Positions 27,971 to 37,408 are shown, counted from the first letter of the stretch. The stretch: DNA of 64,000 nucleotides from an uncultured Methanomicrobiales archaeon (GCA_903926075.1 CAIYHQ010000034.1:19186-83185); one strand, 5' to 3'. A program made the numbers and translations. Notes: a model not told the origin generated them from the sequence alone.

Positions 27971-29683
27971 ATGAATTCGTATTTGAAGCATCTTTTTTAT
28001 TTCATCACAATTATTCTCGTCACCCTTTGCATTGCTTCATTTACGGTTATTGGAAGTGTGAATAAAAATATCACTGACGTATCTATTGATACACCCACCA
28101 TTAATTCATCAGTTACGCAGGAATTGCAAAATTCATTAACAACAAAAAACTCCTCCTCTTTTACAGATAATACACCAACAGACACAATTCAGCCAACCGA
28201 AATCCCACCTGGGACAATTGATCCTGGTAATACTGTCAAAAATTTTCAGACCCTGCCTACCGTGACCCAGTCGGACCTAAATATCATTGAAACAGAAAAC
28301 CTGACTTTGACTGTATCTGAAGTTGATCCAACACGCGAGACCACACTTACACCCGAAGGTGGTAATAATCAATCCTCAATCATTCCAGGCACCCGAAATG
28401 CAAATCAGACCACAAAGGTAAGGACAGTTCCAACTGTACCTTTAAAGCCAAATATAGCCGCAAATGTTACCAAAATCTGGTCCCCTACCCCCATAGCCAC
28501 CCCAAGTGCAATAAGATCAATTATTGTGAATCCAGTTGTTGAAGATGCTACTTACCCTGAAACAACAAAAGACCTGGCTGATTTAGCCAATAATTACATT
28601 ACCCAGACTGAAAAAAGTCCAGATTTATGGACAATCGAGCCCGAAACTCCAACGGCTATAGAGACAATCAGTAACCTTACAGATCCCGATGTCTGGTATG
28701 ACCGTGGCCTCCTTCTCGAGAAGGAAGGAAAGTATGAAGAAGCAATTTTAGCTTACGACAATGCACTGGCTATCGACCCTGCTTATGTTGAGGCATGGTT
28801 CCAGAAAGGGTTGACACTTGAAAAACTGGGCAGAGATGACGAAGCTCTCATAGCCTATAATACAACGCTTGATCTTAACCCTCTCTATAAAGGGGCTCTT
28901 GATAACCGGAATCTTCTTATGAAGAATCTGATTGCAGTACAGACGACAATAAGTAGCAATCTTACCAGTTCAAATGAGTCTGCCGGAGACGAAGGTGGAT
29001 ATCCATGGATTTATCTGGTTTTTGGTGGTGTCTCGGTTGGTATCTTCCTTGCTCTCCTTATTCTCCTTAAATTTGGTATAGGGAGCGGAAATGTTTATAA
29101 AAAACCGTCATTGGAAAAAACCAGAGGTAAGTATACAGAATACGAGACCAGGGAAAAGAGCTCCTCATATATTAGAGAACCCAGAAAGATCGATATTTAT
29201 GAGATAAAGAACGAGATACTCACAGATTCAACTGTTGATCCCAAAGTGTTTGAAAATGTTCTTACAATTGCAATTGAACTTGGACGTGAAGGGAGAGAAG
29301 GGAAATCAGTCGGGACTTCATTTATTATTGGCGACTCTGAAAATGTACTTCTGAAATCCAAACAACTTATTTTGAATCCTTTTGAGGGCCATCATAAAGC
29401 TAAAAGGTCTATCCATAAAGGAGACCTAAAAGAAAATATCAAGGAACTGGCTCAGCTTGATGGTGCATTTGTGATAAGCGATGATGGCACTGTCGAAGCG
29501 GCCGGGCGATATATTACAATAGATACATCAGATGTGAAATTACCTCGTGGTTTTGGCACACGACATGCATCGATTGCCGCGATATCGAAAGCAACAAAAG
29601 CAATAGGAATTGTTCTTTCTCAAAGTGGTGGAACTATCTCTATATTTAAAGATGGAGAGATGAAGAAAAAAATCAGGTATTAA
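27971..29683 (+). CDS. membrane TPR protein with C-terminal diadenylate cyclase (DacZ/DisA_N) domain
   Basis: A 570-residue protein of unusual build. Residues 5-28 are an N-terminal membrane segment. A Ser/Thr-rich exposed region runs to about 235. Two to three TPR units follow at about 238-320 (WYDRGLLLEKEGKYEEAILA, then WFQKGLTLEKLGRDDEAL). A second membrane segment spans about 345-366. The last 160 residues match the DAC domain of archaeal DacZ: ELGREGREGKSVGTSFIIGD, SKQLILNPFEGH, DGAFVISDDG near 497 and GTRHASIAAI near 529-538, the last two being the ATP-binding DGA and RH motifs. DAC domains make c-di-AMP from two ATP. The predicted topology puts TPRs outside and the cyclase inside. Catalysis is inferred from intact motifs. 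Confidence 0.8.
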   Translation: MNSYLKHLFYFITIILVTLCIASFTVIGSVNKNITDVSIDTPTINSSVTQELQNSLTTKNSSSFTDNTPTDTIQPTEIPPGTIDPGNTVKNFQTLPTVTQSDLNIIETENLTLTVSEVDPTRETTLTPEGGNNQSSIIPGTRNANQTTKVRTVPTVPLKPNIAANVTKIWSPTPIATPSAIRSIIVNPVVEDATYPETTKDLADLANNYITQTEKSPDLWTIEPETPTAIETISNLTDPDVWYDRGLLLEKEGKYEEAILAYDNALAIDPAYVEAWFQKGLTLEKLGRDDEALIAYNTTLDLNPLYKGALDNRNLLMKNLIAVQTTISSNLTSSNESAGDEGGYPWIYLVFGGVSVGIFLALLILLKFGIGSGNVYKKPSLEKTRGKYTEYETREKSSSYIREPRKIDIYEIKNEILTDSTVDPKVFENVLTIAIELGREGREGKSVGTSFIIGDSENVLLKSKQLILNPFEGHHKAKRSIHKGDLKENIKELAQLDGAFVISDDGTVEAAGRYITIDTSDVKLPRGFGTRHASIAAISKATKAIGIVLSQSGGTISIFKDGEMKKKIRY

Positions 29684-29693
29684 CTGAAAGTAT

Positions 29694-32600
29694 TTATTTT
29701 AATTTGAATTTCCCGACCATCTCGCGCAATTTAACTGCCATTTCACGAATTTCAGTTGCAGCGCTTGCAACCTCCTCAGTGGATGCACTTGACTCTTCAG
29801 CAAGTGCAGCAAGGTCCGACATATTTTTCTCGCTCGTGAGTATAAGATTATTGACTTTTTCAATACTAATTGTGACATTATTCGTGGCTTTAGCCTGGTC
29901 ACCCGTAGTTTCTGAGATATCAGCAATATTTTTGTTCGAGACTTCCAGGTCCTTCATTATCAGGTTGATTGAGGATATAGTACTATTGACCATCTCGATT
30001 CCGGATATTATCTCATTATACGCCTGCTTCATTGATGCAGCAGTTTTTTCACTTTCATCCGTGATCCCCTGTATTACACCCTCAATATTTCTTGTTGCTT
30101 CTTTTGCTTCTCCAGCAAGGGACCTTACTTCACCGGCAACAACTGCAAAACCCCTCCCATGTTCTCCTGCACGAGCCGCTTCGATTGCCGCATTTAGTGC
30201 AAGAAGATTGGTCTGATTTGCAATATCTGTGATAAGTTTCACAATATTGCCTATCTCCTGAGTCTTTTTGTTAAGCAGGGTTATCTCATCTACTGCTTTT
30301 CTAGAGATCTCCTCTACAACTTTCATCTTAGCACCGGCTTCATTTCCTCTCTTTGAGGCATCATTTCCGGCATTGACTACATTGACCGATAGTTCCCTGA
30401 CTTCATGCGTAGTGCTTGCAATCTCTTCAATGGACGCAGAGAGGTCTGAAACCTCCTTCATGACTGTTTCGAGCTGATCCTTCTGGACCCTTACATCACT
30501 CGATGTTCCCTGTGCAGTGGATGCCACAGACTGGGATGCTTTTGCAAGTTCTTCACTACCTTTTCCGATTTCAATTATTCCTCGTTCAACAGATTCTGCC
30601 TGACTCAAAATTTGTTGCAGGATATCTTTTAATTCCCTAATAGTTGCATTATTGTCCTGCTTTACTTTCAGTAGGGGATCTCCATCGTAAGTAACAGCTG
30701 GGTTAGTAAGGTCACCTGCAGCAATTGACGCTAGACTTTCTGCGAGTTCGTTTATGCTTTTATTCAAATTCTCTTCTTGTTTGCGGGAGGCAGTTACATC
30801 ATTATAAACGGTAAGAACCTTTGTAAGGGCGCCTTGTTGATCGAAGAGTGGAATATTATATTGTTCAACACTCAACTCACCATTGGGAAACTGGATAACC
30901 GCTTCACCATATGTCCTTACCTTTTTCTGTATTGCTTCTCTAATTCCTTCACCGCTTTCTTTTTTATAATTAATGCTCTGAATTGTGAGATTGTTGGCCC
31001 CGCTCTCGGTGAAACCTGTGACTTTTATAAATTCGTCATTAAACTGGAGGACTCGTCCATCATAGGACCAGATAAGAATAGGCATAGGATTCTCTTTTAT
31101 AATGGATTCAGTCTCTTTCTGGAGAACCACCACCTCTTTTATCCTCTTTTTAAATTCTGTCATGTCAAGCCAGATATAATAGGCATTTTCGACATCACCA
31201 TTTTCATCAAGTATTGGAATAGAATAAAGGGTTAAGAAAGCTTTTTCACCATTCTTAAAAGTAACAATTGTCTCAGTTGTCGTCCTTTTTTTTGTTTTAA
31301 AACAGTTAAATAATTCATCTCCCGATTGAATTTTAATATCGTACGAAGATAACGGCCTCCGCATCAGTTCCTCTTTTTTTCCTTTCCAGAGGAGTTCATA
31401 TTGGGGGTTGATATCGATAATAGATTTATCTTTTCCAATAATCCCGATTGCAAGTGGGTTTTCCTGAATGAATATTTCAGCTCTTTTCTGGAGAGACGAA
31501 ATATCTTTTATCTTTTGAAGTATCTCCCGGTCTTTCGCTTTTTTTTCTGTTATATCATTATAGACTGACATGATATTCACTATCATGCCATCCTTATCCA
31601 GGAGTGGAATAGTATGTTGCTCAAGATTATGGACTCCGGTTGGAAATTCGACGATAATTTCACCAGTTACTCCGGTCCGTGTCGTAATTGCTTCTCTTAG
31701 CATATGTCCTTTTTTGTCAAGTATTTTGAACTCTTTTGCACTCATTGTCAGGATTTGTTTTTCTTTATACCCGGAAAGGTTGATGAAAGCATAGTTCGCT
31801 AGCTGGATTTTTAGATCAGTGTCCATAAGAAGAATTGGAAGTGGATTTTGTTGTACCATCGTCAATGTATGCTGTTGCAAACGTTCAATCTCTTCCATTT
31901 GAGTGTGTATTGATGATTCTGCATTCTTTCTCATGGTGATATCACGGACAACTGTGAGAATGAATGCTCCATTCAATAATTCAATTGGTGAAAGGCTGAC
32001 TTCGCTATAGAAAACTTCATTATTTAACCGAATAAACTCAAAATCAAAACTTTCGGGTCTGCCTGGTTTTACAGAATTTATCCTATTAATTAGGTAACTC
32101 TTATTATCTTTTTCTTTTGAAGGAATATGAGGTATAAATTCGGTAAGTTCCCTCCCTATCAATTCAGTTTTATTAGCGAGACCAAACAGTTTTACCGTTT
32201 TTTCATTACATTCGTCAATACAAGTGCCTGAAAGGAGGATTATTGCGTCATTAGAGCCCTCAAATATTAGCCTGAATTTTTTCTCTTCATCAATTAGCAG
32301 CGCCTCATCACGTTTTTGTGTCTTTCTAATCTGAAATTCCCGGGTCTCACGCTCAACTGCAGGAATAAGCCTTGAATATTTCCCCTTTAGAATAAAATCG
32401 TGAGCACCAGCCTTCATTACTTCGACTGCGGTCTCCTCACCAATGACTCCTGATATAATGATAAAAGGGATATCCAGGCCTAGCTCCTGAACCGTTTTTA
32501 AAGCATTAAGCCCTCCATAATTTGGAATAGAATAGTCTGAAATAATAATATCCCAGTCATTTTCAGATAGTTTCTTCCGGAGGTCCCTGTCAGTTTCAAC

Positions 32601-32705
32601 CTGGACTGCAGTTATCCGGTACCCACTTTTTTCGAGTTCGTACTGTATTAGAAGTGCATCGTCGGGAGAATCCTCAACAATCAGTACTTTTAGTTCAGAA
32701 TCCAT
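29694..32705 (-). CDS. cytosolic receiver-PAS-chemoreceptor fusion (methyl-accepting signalling domain)
   Basis: A 1003-residue protein without membrane segments. Residues 1-125 are a receiver domain (VLIVEDSPDDALLIQYELEK, phosphoacceptor in IIISDYSIPNYGG). Four PAS domains follow at roughly 145-265, 285-395, 410-520 and 535-645. A HAMP-like linker (LASIAAGDLTNPAVTYDGDP) leads into a chemoreceptor signalling domain at about 720-1003, whose hairpin tip is NLLALNAAIEAARAGEHGRG. Glu/Gln pairs around it are possible methylation sites. The signalling tip would contact CheA/CheW; the receiver could be phosphorylated by the histidine kinase encoded just upstream on the same strand (84 bp). The two genes are probably one operon. 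Confidence 0.88.
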   Translation of the reverse strand: MDSELKVLIVEDSPDDALLIQYELEKSGYRITAVQVETDRDLRKKLSENDWDIIISDYSIPNYGGLNALKTVQELGLDIPFIIISGVIGEETAVEVMKAGAHDFILKGKYSRLIPAVERETREFQIRKTQKRDEALLIDEEKKFRLIFEGSNDAIILLSGTCIDECNEKTVKLFGLANKTELIGRELTEFIPHIPSKEKDNKSYLINRINSVKPGRPESFDFEFIRLNNEVFYSEVSLSPIELLNGAFILTVVRDITMRKNAESSIHTQMEEIERLQQHTLTMVQQNPLPILLMDTDLKIQLANYAFINLSGYKEKQILTMSAKEFKILDKKGHMLREAITTRTGVTGEIIVEFPTGVHNLEQHTIPLLDKDGMIVNIMSVYNDITEKKAKDREILQKIKDISSLQKRAEIFIQENPLAIGIIGKDKSIIDINPQYELLWKGKKEELMRRPLSSYDIKIQSGDELFNCFKTKKRTTTETIVTFKNGEKAFLTLYSIPILDENGDVENAYYIWLDMTEFKKRIKEVVVLQKETESIIKENPMPILIWSYDGRVLQFNDEFIKVTGFTESGANNLTIQSINYKKESGEGIREAIQKKVRTYGEAVIQFPNGELSVEQYNIPLFDQQGALTKVLTVYNDVTASRKQEENLNKSINELAESLASIAAGDLTNPAVTYDGDPLLKVKQDNNATIRELKDILQQILSQAESVERGIIEIGKGSEELAKASQSVASTAQGTSSDVRVQKDQLETVMKEVSDLSASIEEIASTTHEVRELSVNVVNAGNDASKRGNEAGAKMKVVEEISRKAVDEITLLNKKTQEIGNIVKLITDIANQTNLLALNAAIEAARAGEHGRGFAVVAGEVRSLAGEAKEATRNIEGVIQGITDESEKTAASMKQAYNEIISGIEMVNSTISSINLIMKDLEVSNKNIADISETTGDQAKATNNVTISIEKVNNLILTSEKNMSDLAALAEESSASTEEVASAATEIREMAVKLREMVGKFKLK

Positions 32706-32789
32706 CTCTTCACCTATAGCGAATAAATAATATTCTCTATTTACCTCCTGTAGTTATCAGGGTTTTGATACAAGAGGTAAATGAAGGAA

Positions 32790-33914
32790 CTACTCACCAA
32801 GCGTGAATGAAAAACAGGCACCTCTACCGGGCTCACTTTCAGCTTTTATTGTGCCTCCAAACCTTGTAATTATTCGCTTTACGGTAGCTAGGCCAATTCC
32901 GGTTCCAGGGAATTCTGTTTCAGTATGGTACCTCTTGAAAGGGACATAAAGTTGTTCAGCATTGCTCGCCTTAAACCCTGCACCATTGTCCCTGATAAAA
33001 AAAATCTTTTTCTTTCCGTCGTTCAGTATTGTTCCAAATTCAATTTCTGCATTTTGCGTTTTTTTTGTATATTTCCATGCATTATCCAGGAGGTTTTGAA
33101 ACAATATTGCGAGAAGTGCCCTGTCACCTCTGCCAAAAACACCCTCGGCAACTTTGCATTTCACTACCCTGTCCTGTTCATGATTTTTCAGGTCATCAAG
33201 AATTCCCTTGACCATTTTAGTGAGGTTTACCTCTTCAACAGTAATCTCTAACCGATTTACACGGGATAACCTAAGGAGGTCCTCGATTAATTCCTGCATT
33301 CTTGCTGATGATGAAAGAATCCTCTCTACATACTCTGTCGCCCTGGTGCTCATTTCAGCACTACACTTCTCAAGAAGCATCCTTCCAAAACCTTCGATTA
33401 TCCGCAGAGGGGCACGAAGGTCATGAGAAACTGAATAGCAGAATGCCTCAAGTTCCTTATTAGTCTCTTCAAGCTTTGTCCCCTGCTCCTCGAGGAGACG
33501 AAGAATTGAGTTTTTTTCGGTAATTTCAATAGCAGATCTAGATATGCAGGATTTCCCCCCATTCTGGTCTGCTGAAGTAACATTTTTGATTATTGACCCT
33601 AGTTTTTCTTTCTCGTTTGAAAGTAGATAATCAAATACGCCGGCACGGAAGTATTCAAGTATTTTTTTAGAATCATCAGTACCTGAGAATATAATTGAGG
33701 GATATGCCTGAATAAAAGCCTTTAATCCAATGTTAGGCACTGACGGACAGATACGGGCATCGAGTAGACACCAATCAGGTTTAATTTCAAAATTATTGTT
33801 ATTAATGGAATCAAATTGAATGATGTTAATATAACCTGTATTTGTGAGTAATACCTTCAGGTCTTTAAGTACACTTTCATCATTCGTAAAAATAGCAATG
33901 ACAGGTTCTCGCAT
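32790..33914 (-). CDS. cytosolic sensor histidine kinase with N-terminal receiver-like domain
   Basis: A 374-residue soluble kinase. Residues 1-115 look like a divergent receiver domain (VIAIFTNDESVLKDLKVLLT, WCLLDARICPS, YLLSNEKEK). A short coiled coil (LEEQGTKLEETNKELEAF) joins it to the HisKA domain with the phosphoacceptor His in SVSHDLRAPLRIIEGFG. The ATPase domain has the N box FQNLLDNAWKYTKK, G1 RDNGAGF and G2 GTGIGLATVKRI, all intact. The acidic pocket of the receiver-like domain is weak, so it may be a pseudoreceiver. It lies upstream of the receiver-PAS-chemoreceptor gene, its most likely partner. Confidence 0.87.
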   Translation of the reverse strand: MREPVIAIFTNDESVLKDLKVLLTNTGYINIIQFDSINNNNFEIKPDWCLLDARICPSVPNIGLKAFIQAYPSIIFSGTDDSKKILEYFRAGVFDYLLSNEKEKLGSIIKNVTSADQNGGKSCISRSAIEITEKNSILRLLEEQGTKLEETNKELEAFCYSVSHDLRAPLRIIEGFGRMLLEKCSAEMSTRATEYVERILSSSARMQELIEDLLRLSRVNRLEITVEEVNLTKMVKGILDDLKNHEQDRVVKCKVAEGVFGRGDRALLAILFQNLLDNAWKYTKKTQNAEIEFGTILNDGKKKIFFIRDNGAGFKASNAEQLYVPFKRYHTETEFPGTGIGLATVKRIITRFGGTIKAESEPGRGACFSFTLGE

Positions 33915-34002
33915 TATCTCTTCTCGGTAAAAGAACTGTTATTATCTCTTTTGCAACTGACTGTTAAAAAAGTTTCCAAAGCTGAAACCTAAAGGAAGCA
34001 TT

Positions 34003-35244
34003 ATGAGTTTTTGGTTGAATAATAATTATATAATGAAAATATCTCTTATTCTCGCCTTCCTCCTAATAATTGGACTTTTGTTTTCTGGTTGTACAAAACA
34101 ACAGAGTGAGCCAGTTCAATTGAATAATAGTGTACAAGTGAATGTTTTAAATCAGTCAACACAATTCAAATCCGATAATGTGAGTTCAATTCTTAAAATG
34201 AGCCCAGAGGCGGCAGTCCTTTATAAAAATGGAAAAGAATATTCAAGTAAGGGTAATTATCGAAAGGCAATTAATGAGTATGAGATAGCTCTCGATATCG
34301 ATCCATCCAATCCAGTTCTATTCTATGAATCCGGGCGTTCTTATGAATCGCTAAAACAGTACGATATGGCGCTTGAACTTTATAATCAGGGATTAAAATT
34401 TTCACAGGATAATCCAGATTTATGGGAAAGAAAGGGAATTGTACTTGAAGCGCTTAATTTATCGGGTTATGTGGATGCTTACAAAAAAGCGGTTTCAATA
34501 AATAAATCTATGACTTACTCGTGGTTCAGGATTGGCATTTTTGAAATGGATGGAAAGGACTATCGGAATGCATCAGCTGCATTTGGAATTGTTATAATGA
34601 ATGAACCTGAAAATGCACAAGGATATCTCGAGAAGGGGCTCGCTACCCTGGAACTTGGAGATGTCAATGAGTCCGTTGCAATTCTCAAAAAAGCAGTATC
34701 ATTAAAGCCAAATGACCCATTGTATTTGAAAAATTTCGGTCGTTCACTATTACTTGAAGGAAATCTGGCGGAAGCACTGAAAAATTATGACCTTGCCCTG
34801 AAATATGTGACTTCCAAAGAAGAAGAGGGAGAGGTTCTTTATTTGAAAAGCATTGCTTTGGATATGACGGGAGATAAAGAGGGAGCCTATGCATCAATTG
34901 TGAATGCAACCACACTTAATAGTTCTGATTTAAATTCATGGTATGAAAGAGCTGAACTTGCATCCATAACTGGGAGAAAGAATGATGCCATACTATCATA
35001 TAACGAGGTTTCAAAAATTTCACCCCAGGACCCGAAATCTTGGTACCGACGTGGTGTCCTCCTCCAGGATGTTGGAGATTATACTGGTGCAATTCAGGCA
35101 TTTGATAATGTTATATCAATAGACCCCTCAATTGGAAAAGCCTGGTATAGGAAAGGAATGATTTTAAACAGTCTTGGCAAATATGATGAAGCGAGAGTGT
35201 GTTTTGACAGGTCACAATCATCAAAAAATCAGGAGGAATTATAA
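34003..35244 (+). CDS. TPR-repeat lipoprotein
   Basis: A 413-residue exported protein. After MKISLILAFLLIIGLLFSGC comes a lipobox-type cysteine, so a lipid-anchored surface protein is likely. The rest is about ten TPR units, for example YRKAINEYEIALDIDPSNPV, YDMALELYNQGLKFSQDNPD, YTGAIQAFDNVISIDPSIGK and YDEARVCFDRSQ. TPR arrays bind other proteins; the partner is unknown. ATG 34003 has AAAGGAAG upstream and is kept as start, but ATG 34033 right before the hydrophobic core is an equally good choice for the signal peptide. The stop overlaps the start of the next lipoprotein gene by one base. Confidence 0.82.
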   Translation: MSFWLNNNYIMKISLILAFLLIIGLLFSGCTKQQSEPVQLNNSVQVNVLNQSTQFKSDNVSSILKMSPEAAVLYKNGKEYSSKGNYRKAINEYEIALDIDPSNPVLFYESGRSYESLKQYDMALELYNQGLKFSQDNPDLWERKGIVLEALNLSGYVDAYKKAVSINKSMTYSWFRIGIFEMDGKDYRNASAAFGIVIMNEPENAQGYLEKGLATLELGDVNESVAILKKAVSLKPNDPLYLKNFGRSLLLEGNLAEALKNYDLALKYVTSKEEEGEVLYLKSIALDMTGDKEGAYASIVNATTLNSSDLNSWYERAELASITGRKNDAILSYNEVSKISPQDPKSWYRRGVLLQDVGDYTGAIQAFDNVISIDPSIGKAWYRKGMILNSLGKYDEARVCFDRSQSSKNQEEL

Positions 35245-35849
35245 TGGCAATTAGAACGAAATTTTGTCTCACTTCACTTCTGGGTCTATTTATAGTTATT
35301 GCAGTACTAAGTTCAGGGTGTTCAAATCAGCAAAGGACGAGTGGGCCTGCTACCCTGAACTCTTCGGCTGGCACTACCGGCTGGCCGGAGTATAGTGTTG
35401 ATATAATAGGCCTTAAATTCAAATATCCAAGCAATTGGACATTCAGCCCGAATATTAATGCGACAAATCAACTTTTATCGTCAAAAGTATCGGTAACGTT
35501 AGCATATATTAGGCCCCCTTGTGTCGAATGTGATGCTGTTGTTTATGTAAGCACAGACAAACTTCCCTTGGGAATGACAAATGAGCAGTACTATAATGAA
35601 AGAAAAAATTACGTCAAGAAATACTGGAATAATCAGGTAGAAGACCTTCCGGTTTCCACTAGTGGAAATAATGAATTTACCGGAATTTCATATAATTATA
35701 CAATAAAAGGGAACACTACACCTCATAATGCGCGTGAATATATGTATGTAAAAAATGGGACGGCCGTGAGAATTGTGTATGCTGCAGGGATTGATGTATT
35801 TAACACATATGAAAGTGCGTTTAATTCAATTCTTTCAACATTTTCTTAG
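35244..35849 (+). CDS. PsbP-like small lipoprotein
   Basis: A 201-residue exported protein. The signal sequence ends in a lipobox (IVIAVLSSGC). The mature part (VDIIGLKFKYPSNWTFSPNI, then VYVSTDKLPLGMTNEQYYNE and AFNSILSTF at the end) has the pattern of PsbP/PsbP-like lipoproteins found in methanogens, whose function is unknown. A CVEC pair near residue 93 could form a disulfide or bind metal. The ATG shares its A with the stop of the TPR lipoprotein gene, so the two products are made together and may form one surface complex. Confidence 0.72.
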   Translation: MAIRTKFCLTSLLGLFIVIAVLSSGCSNQQRTSGPATLNSSAGTTGWPEYSVDIIGLKFKYPSNWTFSPNINATNQLLSSKVSVTLAYIRPPCVECDAVVYVSTDKLPLGMTNEQYYNERKNYVKKYWNNQVEDLPVSTSGNNEFTGISYNYTIKGNTTPHNAREYMYVKNGTAVRIVYAAGIDVFNTYESAFNSILSTFS

Positions 35850-35873
35850 ATTTTTTTTATTTTTTTGTTGTAA
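35850..35873 (+). terminator. T-rich terminator after the lipoprotein pair
   Basis: Two long T runs (eight and seven T) directly follow the stop at 35849, the usual archaeal U-tract terminator form. Confidence 0.6.
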
Positions 35874-35907
35874 AGTGTTGATTTATTGATCCACTTATAG
35901 TTAACTA

Positions 35908-35936
35908 TTTATATAGTAATAGAGAAGATCTTTTCC
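35908..35936 (+). promoter_or_regulatory. glnA promoter with NrpR-like operator over the start site
   Basis: A TATA box TTTATATAG at 35908-35916 lies about 25 bp before the ATG at 35938, so the transcript is probably leaderless. Between them, 35923-35936 reads AGAA-N6-TTCC, one base off the GGAA-N6-TTCC operator known for NrpR in Methanococcus. The site covers the expected transcription start, as a repressor site should. No NrpR gene is in the window; the link is inference. Confidence 0.45.
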
Positions 35937-35937
35937 T

Positions 35938-37266
35938 ATGACACAAAATGTGGTCAAGCAGATACTTGAAAAAATTGATGCGGATCTTGTTAAATTCGTC
36001 CGTCTTCAGTTTACAGATATTCAGGGTCAGCCAAAAAATGTCGCAATTCCGGTTGGACAGGTTGAAAAGGCATTGACAGAGGGAATATGGTTTGATGGAT
36101 CATCAATTGAGGGGTTTGCACGAATTGAAGAGTCAGACATGATACTAAAACCAGACCCATCCACATATGCAATTTTACCATGGAGACCACAAGAATGTCG
36201 CGTTGCACGGTTTATCTGTGACGTTTATACTTATGGAGGTCTCCCTTTTGACGGCGATCCCAGGTACATACTCAAGAAAAATCTTATCGAAGCAAAGAAA
36301 ATGGGATTTGAATTTAACACAGGTCCTGAACTTGAATTTTTCCTGTTCGATCTCATAAATAACGGACCTTCAACGGCATTTGTGGACAGGGGTGGATATT
36401 TCGACCTTGCACCCATAGATCTTGCTGAGGATGTGAGACGCGATATCGTTATAGCACTTACTGATATGGGATTCGAAATTGAAGCCTCGCATCATGAAGT
36501 TGCAGAGAGTCAGCATGAAATAGACTTTAAATATGCTAATGCAATGGACTGTGCTGATAAAGTTATTACTTTTAAATTTGCAACAAAAAGTATAGCCCAG
36601 AAAGTGGGACTTCATGCAACCTTCATGGCAAAGCCGATAGCTGGAATTAATGGAAGTGGGATGCATACCCATCAGTCACTTGCAAGGGACGGAAAGAACA
36701 TCTTCTTTGATGCCAAAGGTGAACGTCAGTTGTCAGACACCTGCTATTATTATATCGGCGGCCTCCTGAAACATGCAAAAGCCATAACTAGGATAGCAAA
36801 TCCAACAATCAATTCCTATAAGAGGCTTGTCCCAGGGTACGAAGCTCCTGTTTATATTGCATGGAGTGTGACAAACCGCTCAGCTTTAATTCGTGTCCCA
36901 GCTGCCCGTGGAAACAGTACGCGTATTGAATTTAGAAGTCCTGACCCCATGTGCAATCCCTATCTGACTTTTGCAGCAATGCTCGCTGCAGGTCTGGATG
37001 GTATCAAGAATAAAATCATGCCACCTGAACCCACAGACCAGAATATATATCACATGTCTGCAAAAGAGAGAAGAAGACGAAAAATTGAGATGCTCCCAGG
37101 AAGTCTTGCTGAAGCAAATGCCGCACTGTTAAGGGATGATATAATTTGTGAGGCTTTAGGTCCACATATAATTGAAAACCTTGAGAGGATTACACAGATA
37201 GAAACTGATTCATACAGGTTAACCGTCCATCCATGGGAACTTGAGCGGTACCTGGCAACCTACTAA
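35938..37266 (+). CDS. glnA: glutamine synthetase type I
   Basis: A 442-residue GSI that makes glutamine from glutamate, ammonia and ATP. Signatures: IWFDGSSIEGFARIEESDM near residue 50, FNTGPELEFFLFD with metal-binding Glu residues, HHEVAESQHEIDFKY, the ATP loop KPIAGINGSGMHTHQS, and NRSALIRVPAARGN. The length is that of the short archaeal/alpha form, without the adenylylation loop of the beta form, so control is likely by feedback, PII-type proteins or transcription. Its promoter has an NrpR-like palindrome. It stands alone; amtB-glnK lies 17 kb away with its own palindrome. Confidence 0.95.
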   Translation: MTQNVVKQILEKIDADLVKFVRLQFTDIQGQPKNVAIPVGQVEKALTEGIWFDGSSIEGFARIEESDMILKPDPSTYAILPWRPQECRVARFICDVYTYGGLPFDGDPRYILKKNLIEAKKMGFEFNTGPELEFFLFDLINNGPSTAFVDRGGYFDLAPIDLAEDVRRDIVIALTDMGFEIEASHHEVAESQHEIDFKYANAMDCADKVITFKFATKSIAQKVGLHATFMAKPIAGINGSGMHTHQSLARDGKNIFFDAKGERQLSDTCYYYIGGLLKHAKAITRIANPTINSYKRLVPGYEAPVYIAWSVTNRSALIRVPAARGNSTRIEFRSPDPMCNPYLTFAAMLAAGLDGIKNKIMPPEPTDQNIYHMSAKERRRRKIEMLPGSLAEANAALLRDDIICEALGPHIIENLERITQIETDSYRLTVHPWELERYLATY

Positions 37267-37358
37267 TTTTTTTTCTTTCAAATCCTTAAAAAGTATAATC
37301 TAGTATTTTAAACTCGTGTGATAAAATTAAAAAACAGATAATTTTAATTTTTATAAAG
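37264..37358 (+). promoter_or_regulatory. glnA terminator and promoter of the following receiver/PAS gene
   Basis: A run of nine T with a trailing pyrimidine tract right after the glnA stop at 37266 is a likely terminator. A TATA-like TTTATAAAG at 37349-37357 lies about 50 bp before the ATG at 37409. The rest of the 142-bp gap shows nothing further. Confidence 0.5.
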
Positions 37359-37408
37359 ACATTCACATTATAGAAACTTAAACAAGCAGGTCAACTATAG
37401 GAACAAAA

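Noticed and set aside
29704..30216. 170-codon plus-strand frame opposite the chemoreceptor signalling domain
   Set aside because: Serine/alanine-rich translation is the usual antisense image of the repetitive chemoreceptor helix; no independent signals.
30777..31235. Open frame of 152 codons on the plus strand inside the receiver-PAS-chemoreceptor gene
   Set aside because: It is antisense to a strongly supported multi-domain protein, has no ribosome binding site and no recognisable domain.
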